A program made the position numbers and the translations under genes. From Methanoregula sp. (GTDB taxonomy: Archaea > Halobacteriota > Methanomicrobia > Methanomicrobiales > Methanospirillaceae): a DNA stretch of 5,065 bases. The DNA is taken from the NCBI GenBank assembly GCA_013331015.1, contig DUHF01000205.1:6637-11701 (forward strand), in the 5' to 3' direction. The notes below the pieces were generated by a model. The model searched no databases. It was not told the DNA's origin and saw only the letters and a program-made list of their open reading frames with translations. Below are positions 1 through 4,658 of the stretch, one piece after another (the first letter of the stretch is position 1; each line of letters begins with the position of its first letter).

Positions 1-93
1 CTTATTTGACCAAAAGACTCATAAATTAGTGTTTATTGGTTGTGGTCATGGGGCCGGATTTTGGCCTGATCTGATCACATTTTCCCGCATTTT

Positions 94-107
94 TGTACTT
101 CAGTACA
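94..107. promoter_or_regulatory. 14-bp palindrome upstream of glyS, possible operator
   Basis: TGTACT and AGTACA form a perfect 6-bp inverted repeat around a 2-bp TC spacer. It lies about 55 bp upstream of the TATA-like box of glyS, where a dimeric archaeal regulator could bind. No regulator is identified and a short palindrome can arise by chance, so the regulatory role is inference. A second weaker dyad, GCACC/GGTGC with a 7-nt loop, lies just downstream at 114-130. Confidence 0.25.
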
Positions 108-159
108 GTAACTGCACCAGGCCCGGGTGCTGCAGGAGAAGATCCCTTCTCTCTTGCGG

Positions 160-168
160 ATATATATG
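160..168 (+). promoter_or_regulatory. TATA-like box for glyS
   Basis: An ATATATATG run stands out in otherwise mixed-composition DNA. It is centred about 62 bp before the chosen ATG at 227. Archaeal transcription normally starts about 25 bp downstream of the box, which would put the start near 190 and give a leader of roughly 35 nt containing the Shine-Dalgarno sequence. A B-recognition element is not clear. Assignment rests on position and composition only. Confidence 0.45.
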
Positions 169-217
169 AGAGTCTTTTTGTTGCCACCTGTCCTACAGTA
201 GTAGAGACAAATAATCC

Positions 218-224
218 GTGATCC
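218..224 (+). promoter_or_regulatory. Shine-Dalgarno GTGATCC that decides the glyS start
   Basis: GTGATCC matches the distal part of the sequence complementary to the archaeal 16S rRNA 3' end (AGGAGGTGATCC). It ends 2 nt before the ATG at 227, or 4 nt if only GTGAT is counted. The same GTG at 218 is an in-frame alternative start that would add three residues (MIL). Because these bases look like a ribosome-binding site, the ATG is preferred. Confidence 0.5.
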
Positions 225-226
225 TT

Positions 227-1951
227 ATGAGCGATGTTTTTGAGAATGTGATGGAACTGGCAAAACGACGCGGCTTCATCTGGCCGACCTCCGAGTGTTA
301 CGGGGCTGTTGCGGGTTTCATCGACTACGGGCCGCTGGGGGCTATGATGAAGCGGCGGATCGAGAATATCTGGCGCGATTTTTACGTTATCCGCGAAGGT
401 TACTATGAGATCGAGTGCCCGACCATTGCACAGGAGGCAGTTTTTGTCGCTTCCGGCCATGTTGCGGGATTTGCCGACAAGATGTGCCAGTGCCCGCACT
501 GCAAGGAGTTCCTTCGGGCCGATCATGTGGCAGAAGGCGGCGGGATAAAGAATGCCTCTACGATGAAGAACGAGGAGCTTGCCGCGTGCCTTGCCTCCTG
601 CCTCTGCCTCTCCTGCGAGGAGGTGCTGGGAAAGGTCGAGGTCTTCGGGTTCAACCTGATGTTCAAAACAAGTATCGGCCCCGGCTCTCAAAGGGTCGGC
701 TATCTCCGGCCCGAGACGGCGCAGGGGATGTTTGTGGACTTTGCCCGGCTCTTACGCTTCTACCGCGACAAGCTCCCGTTTGGTGCCGTCCAGATCGGCA
801 AGTCGTACCGGAACGAGATCTCGCCCCGGCAGGGCATGATCCGGCTCAGGGAGTTCACGCAGGCCGAGGCCGAGATCTTCGTCCACCCGGCCGAGAAGAA
901 CCGGCACCCTACGTTCAGGCGGTACGCGGATTATCAGATGCCCCTCCTTACCTACACCCAGCAGGAGAAGTGCGAGGAGGCAGTCACCCTATCGATGCGG
1001 GAGGCCGTGGACAAGGGTGTTATCGCAAACGAGTATCTCGCCTACTATGTTGCCCTGACGCACGAGATGCTGGTTGCTATCGGTATCAAACCCGAACGGC
1101 TCCGGTTCCGGCAGCACCTGCCCGATGAACGGGCCCATTATGCAACGGACTGCTGGGATGCCGAGATCCTCTCTGACCGGTTCGGCTGGGTGGAGACCGT
1201 GGGTCTTGCCGACCGGACAGACTATGACCTGAACGCCCATGCAGGGGCCAGCGGCACGCCCATGACGGTCTTCATCCAGTACGAGGAGCCAAGGAAGGTT
1301 CCCCGGCGGCGGATCATCCCGAACATGGGGGTGCTCGGCAAGCAGTACCGGAACAAGGCAAAGGCGATCTTCGATGCCCTTGCGGTCTCAACCCCGACTG
1401 CGGATGGCGCTGATGTTGTGGTGGACGGAGAGACGATCCATATCCCGGCCAACCTCTTCGAGGTCCGGGACGAGATCGTGGACATCCGGGGCGAGGACAT
1501 CGTCCCGCACGTCATCGAGCCCAGTTACGGGATTGACCGGATGTGCTACGCGGTCCTCGAACAGGCCTATGACGAGGATGTGGCTGACGGTGAGAAGCGC
1601 GTGGTGATGCGGTTCTCCCCAAAGGTTGCGCCCGTGCAGGTCGCGGTCTTCCCGCTGATGACCCGGGACGGACTTGAGGAGATTGCTGACGGGATCACCC
1701 GGGCATTCCACAAGCATGGCATCATGGCGGAGTATGATGACAGCGGCGCTATCGGCCGGCGCTACCGCAGGCAGGATGAGATCGGGACGCCGTTTGCGGT
1801 GACGGTTGATTACGATACGAAGGAGAACAACACCGTCACCCTCCGGGACCGGGACTCGATGAAGCAGGTCCGGGTTGCTATCAGCGAGCTGCCGGAGATT
1901 GTCTCGGCGCTGGTTGAGGGGACGAAGACGTTTGGGGAATTGGGTGAATGA
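227..1951 (+). CDS. glyS: Glycyl-tRNA synthetase, archaeal/eukaryal class II type
   Basis: This cytosolic enzyme charges tRNA-Gly with glycine using ATP and is essential for translation. The product is 574 residues from the ATG (577 from GTG 218), normal for archaeal alpha2-type GlyRS. The N-terminus (RRGFIWPTSECYG then DYGPLG) begins the class II catalytic fold. An insertion at about residues 87-130 carries CPHC and CLSC among seven Cys, fitting the zinc-ribbon seen in archaeal GlyRS. NLMFKTSIGP and YLRPETAQG (159-167) are family signatures. Motif 2 is RNEISPRQG (195-203), ADRTDYDL lies at 328-335, and motif 3 is EPSYGIDR (431-438). The C-terminal ~110 residues (from FSPKVAPVQVAVFP) are the HGTP-type anticodon-binding domain. 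No WHEP domain is present and the gene looks intact. It is GC-rich, preceded by a TATA-like box and SD, and followed by an oligo-T tract, so it is probably monocistronic. The long reverse-strand frames inside it are shadows. Confidence 0.98.
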   Translation: MSDVFENVMELAKRRGFIWPTSECYGAVAGFIDYGPLGAMMKRRIENIWRDFYVIREGYYEIECPTIAQEAVFVASGHVAGFADKMCQCPHCKEFLRADHVAEGGGIKNASTMKNEELAACLASCLCLSCEEVLGKVEVFGFNLMFKTSIGPGSQRVGYLRPETAQGMFVDFARLLRFYRDKLPFGAVQIGKSYRNEISPRQGMIRLREFTQAEAEIFVHPAEKNRHPTFRRYADYQMPLLTYTQQEKCEEAVTLSMREAVDKGVIANEYLAYYVALTHEMLVAIGIKPERLRFRQHLPDERAHYATDCWDAEILSDRFGWVETVGLADRTDYDLNAHAGASGTPMTVFIQYEEPRKVPRRRIIPNMGVLGKQYRNKAKAIFDALAVSTPTADGADVVVDGETIHIPANLFEVRDEIVDIRGEDIVPHVIEPSYGIDRMCYAVLEQAYDEDVADGEKRVVMRFSPKVAPVQVAVFPLMTRDGLEEIADGITRAFHKHGIMAEYDDSGAIGRRYRRQDEIGTPFAVTVDYDTKENNTVTLRDRDSMKQVRVAISELPEIVSALVEGTKTFGELGE

Positions 1952-1989
1952 TGCTGACAAAATCTTGTTAGATTAATACACATAAACTA

Positions 1990-1995
1990 TTTTTT
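1990..1995 (+). terminator. Oligo-T transcription end after glyS
   Basis: A T6 run lies 38 bp after the glyS stop codon in AT-rich sequence. Archaeal RNA polymerase terminates at U-rich tracts without needing a hairpin. The only nearby dyad is weak (ACAA/TTGT at 1958-1969). Position supports the call, but the run is short. Confidence 0.4.
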
Positions 1996-2060
1996 GTCTC
2001 AAATCTATCTCGAATGGTATTAGATTACAACCAAAAATTTCCGATAAAATTGAAGAAAAG

Positions 2061-2080
2061 TCCAATGGTTTCCAATGATT
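2061..2080. repeat. Tandem 10-bp direct repeat upstream of the TPR gene
   Basis: TCCAATGGTT is followed immediately by TCCAATGATT, two 10-bp units differing at one base. The spacing is about one helical turn, so a protein could contact both copies on the same DNA face. It lies about 100 bp before the TPR start codon and upstream of the candidate TATA box. Function is unknown. Confidence 0.4.
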
Positions 2081-2105
2081 CTTAGAGATTTGTAATGTGT
2101 GACAG

Positions 2106-2113
2106 AAATATTA
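2106..2113 (+). promoter_or_regulatory. Weak TATA-like box for the TPR gene
   Basis: AAATATTA sits about 70 bp before the ATG at 2179, which would give a leader of roughly 45 nt. The whole spacer 1952-2178 is AT-rich, so several other A/T runs (for example around 2150-2160, which would give a leaderless mRNA) are equally possible. No Shine-Dalgarno sequence precedes the start, which makes a leaderless transcript a real alternative. Confidence 0.22.
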
Positions 2114-2178
2114 AGATCAACCCTCATTCTTCATGAAATCAAAAAGTTAATTGTTTTATCAATAACTATAGATTGAAT

Positions 2179-3420
2179 ATGATTGTAGATTTGAAAAATA
2201 AACAATGGCTTTTATTCTCTCTTTTTCCTCTGTTATTTTGGTCCGTTTTACTATCAAACTTCAATTACTTTTTTTTATTTATGGCAATTTTTGGCGCAAT
2301 TTTGACGGGATATAAAGTAGCTCGAGATGAATGGTTCGAAGGCATGGATCAGTTAAGAAAATCGGATTTCAGTGCGTTCGATACACGGTTTAAAAGAACA
2401 ATGAATAACCCTGTTTTCTATATTTTAACTCTAGCATCGATACCTTACGGCATTGGATCCCTTTTGTTTTTCAATTATTATATGTTCAATCACATGTTTG
2501 AAATGCCGTACTATGCTTGGATGCTATTGTTCTTAACTTGGGCAACAATTTTTTATGGTGTTTTTATACTAATTTTTGTTCCCGAACATTGGGAAACGAT
2601 GAAACGAGGGGCGGCTTATGGGTTTTATAATGAAAACACCGGCTATTGGATTGGTCGAGGATATTATTGCTTCACTCAAAAAAAATATGAAGAGGCTCTC
2701 AAGAATTTTGATAAAGCGTTGGAGCTCAGTTCAGAATTTCTTCCCACTCTGGAAATAAAAGGTCAGACTTTGATGAAAATGGGGAGGCTTGACGATGCCT
2801 TGGAGACATTTGACAAAGGACTAGAGATAGATTCTAAAAATGGGCAATTTTTGTATAGACGGGGAATTGCACTAAGGGCCCTTGGAAGATATGAAGAATC
2901 AATTATCTCTTTTAATAAAACACTTGAAATTGACCCAGGAAATTTTAAAGTGTGGGGAAATCGGGGCCTTACTTTTGAGCAGATGGAAAAAAATGAGGAA
3001 GCAGTCAAGTGCTATGATATGGCGCTGGAAATTGAGCCAAAAGACACCAAAACATGGGCTTTCCGAGGGAGGGCTCTGATAAAACTTGAAAGATATGACG
3101 ATGCAGTAAAAAATTTTGATACGCTTCTTAAAATTGATCCTAACAATGAAAACGCCTGGGGAAATAAGGGAGCAGCCTTGGACCATTTAAAAAAATATGA
3201 TCAGGAGATCCTTTGTTACGATAAAGCTCTTGAAATCAATCCAAAAAATGCAGGAACCTGGTATAACCGAGGACTTTCCCTAACAAAATTAGCAAAATAT
3301 GATGAAGGCCTAAAGAATTTTGATAGAGCGTTGGAGATCGATCCTATGTTTACTATTGCCAAAGAAGCTCGAGAAGTGCTCCAGACGGATCTAAGTAAAG
3401 AACACCCTAACGATATTTGA
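2179..3420 (+). CDS. Membrane-anchored tetratricopeptide repeat (TPR) protein
   Basis: The 413-residue protein has two halves. The first ~140 residues hold four predicted membrane helices (about 9-27, 29-48, 79-101 and 110-135), with a charged stretch (about 49-72) between the second and third. From about residue 153 there are seven back-to-back TPR units of exactly 34 residues, with the usual W/Y, G, A and P positions (for example WGNRG, ALEIDP), and then a 23-residue tail that probably caps the array. TPR arrays are protein-binding scaffolds, so a membrane-tethered scaffold is the reasonable inference; partner and pathway are unknown. The ATG at 2179 is chosen over an in-frame TTG at 2173; neither has a Shine-Dalgarno sequence. 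The gene is far more AT-rich than glyS and ends most codons in A or T, which may indicate transfer. It stands alone, with T tracts near both ends. Confidence 0.9.
   Translation: MIVDLKNKQWLLFSLFPLLFWSVLLSNFNYFFLFMAIFGAILTGYKVARDEWFEGMDQLRKSDFSAFDTRFKRTMNNPVFYILTLASIPYGIGSLLFFNYYMFNHMFEMPYYAWMLLFLTWATIFYGVFILIFVPEHWETMKRGAAYGFYNENTGYWIGRGYYCFTQKKYEEALKNFDKALELSSEFLPTLEIKGQTLMKMGRLDDALETFDKGLEIDSKNGQFLYRRGIALRALGRYEESIISFNKTLEIDPGNFKVWGNRGLTFEQMEKNEEAVKCYDMALEIEPKDTKTWAFRGRALIKLERYDDAVKNFDTLLKIDPNNENAWGNKGAALDHLKKYDQEILCYDKALEINPKNAGTWYNRGLSLTKLAKYDEGLKNFDRALEIDPMFTIAKEAREVLQTDLSKEHPNDI
2635..3348 (+). repeat. Seven tandem 34-residue (102-bp) TPR units
   Basis: Units start at 2635, 2737, 2839, 2941, 3043, 3145 and 3247, each 102 bp with no insertion or deletion between them. 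All translate to helix-turn-helix TPRs ending in forms of A-L-E-I-D-P. The units are diverged at the DNA level, so this is an old protein repeat and not a recent DNA amplification. Confidence 0.9.
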
Positions 3421-3426
3421 AACAGA

Positions 3427-3432
3427 TTTTTT
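3427..3432 (+). terminator. Oligo-T transcription end after the TPR gene
   Basis: A T6 run begins 6 bp after the TPR stop codon, followed a few bases later by another T4. This fits archaeal U-tract termination. No supporting hairpin is seen, and a longer T8 run lies further downstream at 3574-3581. Confidence 0.4.
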
Positions 3433-3573
3433 CGAATTTTATCGCTCTTACAATATTTAGTTACGATTGTGCCATTGAGCAAAAAGGCAATTCATCATCT
3501 GTAACATTTTTCGATTTAAAGTAGTCACCCGATCCATAGTCCGCTCACCGTTTCGAAGGAGCCCGTAATCCTG

Positions 3574-3581
3574 TTTTTTTT
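3574..3581 (+). terminator. T8 tract, possible transcription end
   Basis: This is the longest T run on the + strand between the TPR gene and the structured elements. A small AGGA/TCCT dyad (3557-3572) lies just before it. It could be the final stop for read-through from the TPR gene or the end of an unrecognised short transcript. Confidence 0.3.
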
Positions 3582-3649
3582 GAAGCCATGAAGATTTGGA
3601 TTTTCTTAATAATGATGAGGTTGATGCTTGAATCCAATTCGCGATGACT

Positions 3650-3681
3650 GCCGCCGCTCCGCGGGGCGCCCCCGCGGCGGC
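3650..3681. repeat. Strong GC-rich hairpin / nested palindrome
   Basis: CCGCGGGG (3659-3666) and CCCCGCGG (3670-3677) form a perfect 8-bp stem with a 3-nt loop. The stem can extend past a 2-nt bulge by GCCG (3653-3656) with CGGC (3678-3681). An alternative outer pairing joins GCCGCCGC (3650-3657) to GCGGCGGC (3674-3681). The element contrasts sharply with the AT-rich DNA before it. No oligo-T run follows directly on the + strand, so it is not a typical terminator. A dispersed palindromic repeat or part of a structured RNA is possible. Confidence 0.7.
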
Positions 3682-3691
3682 CTCAATACTG

Positions 3692-3770
3692 TATCATTTT
3701 TGCGGGTACGGTAATCTGCCCCGCCGTACCCCGTGAGGGGCCCTGAGGCGGGGAGCCCTCGCAAAATATC
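3692..3770 (+). ncRNA. Candidate structured RNA or small palindromic insertion
   Basis: Three sets of inverted repeats nest together. P1 is TTTTGCG (3698-3704) with CGCAAAA (3760-3766). P2 is GGTACGG (3705-3711) with CCGTACC (3724-3730) and a 12-nt loop. P3 is AGGG(G)C (3736-3741) with GCCCT (3755-3759), with one bulged G. Together they make a closed three-way junction. The P2 loop contains CCCCG (3719-3723) and the P3 loop contains CGGGG (3749-3753), which could pair as kissing loops. TATC occurs on both flanks (3692-3695 and 3767-3770), which could equally be a target-site duplication of a miniature mobile element. The helices are visible in the sequence; the RNA identity and the strand are inference. 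No known riboswitch or RNA family is recognised. Confidence 0.35.
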
Positions 3771-3802
3771 AGAGAATTACGCCAATTCGTTCACAATTAT
3801 GA

Positions 3803-3940
3803 TTATTCAATTTCCAACTCCTCTGCTACTTCTTCAAAGTCACGGGATTTCACATCATTTTGTTTGCCCTTCCTGATCCGGACCATAAGATCTCTATCAG
3901 GCAGAATCTCTGCCGGTGGCTGAGGGGGATCAAAAATCAT
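3803..3940 (-). CDS. Small 45-residue protein after hicA, unknown function
   Basis: The ATG lies inside the last codons of hicA in another frame, so the two genes overlap by 11 bp, a spacing that favours translational coupling. The frame runs 45 codons to TAA. The product is soluble and highly charged. It has a proline-rich start (MIFDPPQPPAE), a basic middle (VRIRKGKQ) and an acidic end (FEEVAEELEIE) likely to be helical. No family is recognised. It could be a third member of the toxin-antitoxin operon, a remnant of a longer protein, or a chance frame. The contiguous position, good codon make-up and stop shortly before the intergenic region argue for a real gene. No strong Shine-Dalgarno sequence precedes it, only AGAG within hicA. 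Confidence 0.5.
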   Translation of the reverse strand: MIFDPPQPPAEILPDRDLMVRIRKGKQNDVKSRDFEEVAEELEIE

Positions 3941-4136
3941 TCTCTGTCAATTCAGCGATCTCGATACAACGGTGAACAATGCCCGGTTTCAGTTCATCGT
4001 GCTGGGGAATTGACAGTTCATCATCCACATCATCTTTCTGCATGATGACATGGCTGCCGGTCTGCCGGATAGCAGTCCAGCCCTTCCGGTGAAGGACTTT
4101 AACCATCTTCCTCCCGGAGATGACGGGAAGTTTCAT
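3930..4136 (-). CDS. hicA: HicA family mRNA interferase toxin
   Basis: HicA toxins are small double-stranded-RNA-binding-fold ribonucleases that cleave mRNA when not held by HicB. The 68-residue product matches the family in length and order. It has the N-terminal KLPVISGRKMVKVLHRKGW helix region, then RQTGSHVIM with the catalytic histidine (His29), then the IPQHDELKPGIVHRCIE strand-helix segment. The C-terminus ends at ENDF, a few residues shorter than many relatives that continue after the F. Its ATG overlaps the hicB stop as ATGA, so synthesis is probably coupled to the antitoxin; no independent Shine-Dalgarno sequence is seen. The stop codon lies inside the next small ORF. The catalytic residue is intact, so the toxin should be active if expressed. 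Confidence 0.93.
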   Translation of the reverse strand: MKLPVISGRKMVKVLHRKGWTAIRQTGSHVIMQKDDVDDELSIPQHDELKPGIVHRCIEIAELTENDF

Positions 4137-4345
4137 GCTACAACGAGGATTTCCCGGAGATTGGGCAGCGATTTGGCGTGGCGGGCGTTATGGACTTCAA
4201 GGTATACGGGAAGCACTTCCCTGATATTGTTCAGCGCCTCCTCTTCTGTCTCCCCCTGGGACATGCACCCCGGGAGACCAGGTACGAATACTGAGAAACC
4301 GCCGCCCTCTTCCGGTACCAGCTGAACCTTGATCTTCATTGTCAT
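4133..4345 (-). CDS. hicB: HicB family antitoxin
   Basis: HicB binds HicA and blocks its active site. The 70-residue product shows the partial RNase H-like HicB core: strands MKIKVQLVPEEGGGFSVFVP, the signature PGLPGCMSQGETEEEALNNI (22-41) and a following helix, ending at LREILVVA. It lacks the C-terminal ribbon-helix-helix or HTH DNA-binding domain of longer HicB proteins. It should therefore neutralise the toxin but may not autoregulate the operon by itself. The start at 4345 is supported by a strong Shine-Dalgarno sequence 8 nt upstream; a second in-frame ATG lies two codons later at 14 nt from it. Antitoxin first and toxin second is the less common hicBA order, but is well documented. Confidence 0.93.
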   Translation of the reverse strand: MTMKIKVQLVPEEGGGFSVFVPGLPGCMSQGETEEEALNNIREVLPVYLEVHNARHAKSLPNLREILVVA

Positions 4346-4353
4346 GTTCTTAT

Positions 4354-4362
4354 ACCTCCTCC
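4354..4362 (-). promoter_or_regulatory. Strong Shine-Dalgarno of hicB
   Basis: On the minus strand GGAGGAGGT lies 8 nt before the hicB ATG. It is the strongest ribosome-binding site in the window. hicA has none of its own, which fits antitoxin synthesis in excess of toxin. Confidence 0.85.
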
Positions 4363-4382
4363 ATTATCTGGCTTTTGGCTGT

Positions 4383-4469
4383 TCACCTGCAAGCCACAAA
4401 TCGTATCCACACTGTCGGGACCAAAAAACCTTCCCGATTCTCCACGATCTCCAGGTTCAGATGAATCAC
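4383..4469 (-). pseudogene. 28-codon frame upstream of hicB, possibly the second half of a frameshifted small gene
   Basis: The frame starts at a GTG that overlaps the previous frame's TGA as GTGA, and encodes a regular hydrophobic/charged pattern (HLNLEIVENREGF, then LVPTVWIRFVACR) that looks like beta strands. It stays open upstream to 4505, beyond the GTG, so a frameshift joining it to the micro-ORF at 4466-4540 would give a single protein of about 55 residues. No family is recognised. Two overlapping leader peptides, a broken gene, or a chance frame are all possible. Confidence 0.3.
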
Positions 4470-4540
4470 CCGATTATCAGACCGGTCCTGAAGCGGCGAG
4501 CCATCTCATTATGCCATTCGTCTGCTGATTTTTTTTTCAT
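4466..4540 (-). CDS. 24-residue micro-ORF at the head of the hicBA operon
   Basis: It starts with ATG followed by a run of nine A residues and encodes a basic, amphipathic peptide (MKKKSADEWHNEMARRF...). It ends at TGA overlapping the next frame's GTG. It lies about 45 bp downstream of a candidate TATA box on the same strand, so it may be the first frame of the hicBA transcript. The A9 run is a slippery site prone to indels. Only a weak AGG-type ribosome site precedes it. Whether it is a real peptide or the start of a gene broken by frameshift cannot be decided from one sequence. Confidence 0.3.
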   Translation of the reverse strand: MKKKSADEWHNEMARRFRTGLIIG

Positions 4541-4585
4541 ATTCCCTGCATCCAAATCCCATCCCCCCGACAAAACCGCAGATGA

Positions 4586-4591
4586 TTTATT
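4586..4591 (-). promoter_or_regulatory. TATA-like box between the divergent transcription units
   Basis: On the minus strand AATAAA(TC) lies 45 bp before the micro-ORF start at 4540 and about 240 bp before hicB. It is the clearest A/T box in the spacer. Read on the + strand (ATTTATT) it is 68 bp before the hydrolase ATG, so it could serve either direction. No closer TATA candidate is evident directly before hicB. Confidence 0.3.
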
Positions 4592-4600
4592 CTGCCAACG

Positions 4601-4625
4601 TCACAAATGAGTCAGTAACTCGTGA
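4601..4625. promoter_or_regulatory. Interrupted inverted repeat in the divergent promoter region
   Basis: TCAC (4601-4604) and GAGT (4609-4612) pair with ACTC (4618-4621) and GTGA (4622-4625). That is an 8-bp dyad interrupted on the left arm by AAAT. It lies between the TATA-like box and the hydrolase gene, a position where one regulator could act on both directions. It might also form a leader hairpin of the hydrolase mRNA. Confidence 0.25.
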
Positions 4626-4646
4626 ATCCGACACGGATCAACCCAT

Positions 4647-4651
4647 GAGGT
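4647..4651 (+). promoter_or_regulatory. Shine-Dalgarno of the hydrolase gene
   Basis: GAGGT lies 7 nt before the ATG at 4659 and matches the core of the archaeal anti-SD complement. It decides the start. The nearer upstream ATG at 4645 runs into a stop after five codons. Confidence 0.6.
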
Positions 4652-4658
4652 TCTTCCC

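Larger units (their letters stand above)
3433..3802. other. Gene-free region between the TPR gene and the hicBA operon
   Basis: This 370-bp stretch has no convincing coding frame on either strand. The first ~215 bp are AT-rich and contain a T8 run and a TTAATAA box near 3606-3612. The composition then switches abruptly to GC-rich palindromic DNA (about 3650-3762) and returns to AT-rich sequence before the end of the minus-strand operon. A 19-codon frame starting at ATG 3588 has no Shine-Dalgarno sequence and is not called. The structured parts are listed separately. Confidence 0.7.

Noticed and set aside
2..170. Open + strand frame at the left edge, possibly the end of an upstream gene
   Set aside because: It has no recognisable protein pattern, runs through the TATA-like box and ends there. 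It is too short and irregular to support.
26..691. 221-codon reverse-strand open frame
   Set aside because: Most of it lies antisense to the glyS N-terminal half, in high-GC DNA where such frames are common. Its product has no recognisable domain, and GlyRS motifs are clear on the other strand.
415..1128. 237-codon + strand frame inside glyS
   Set aside because: It is a shifted reading of the GlyRS catalytic core, rich in Arg, Pro, Gly and Cys, which is typical of GC-rich shadow frames.
1388..1960. 190-codon reverse-strand frame
   Set aside because: It is antisense to the GlyRS motif 3 and anticodon-binding domain, with no start signal or family resemblance.
2635..3348. Possible DNA-level tandem repeat or CRISPR-like array from the 102-bp periodicity
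   Set aside because: The period comes from the protein TPR units. Nucleotide identity between units is low, and there is no conserved repeat with unique spacers.
3536..3582. Possible tRNA 3' half (TTTCGAA followed by T8)
   Set aside because: The TTCGAA resembles a T-loop but no acceptor, D or anticodon stems can be paired around it.
3860..4325. Two + strand frames opposite hicA and hicB
   Set aside because: They are antisense to well-supported toxin-antitoxin genes and show no domain features.
4329..4610. 93-codon + strand frame in the spacer before the hydrolase
   Set aside because: It starts inside hicB on the opposite strand, has no ribosome-binding site and an irregular composition. 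The minus-strand frames in the same place look more protein-like.
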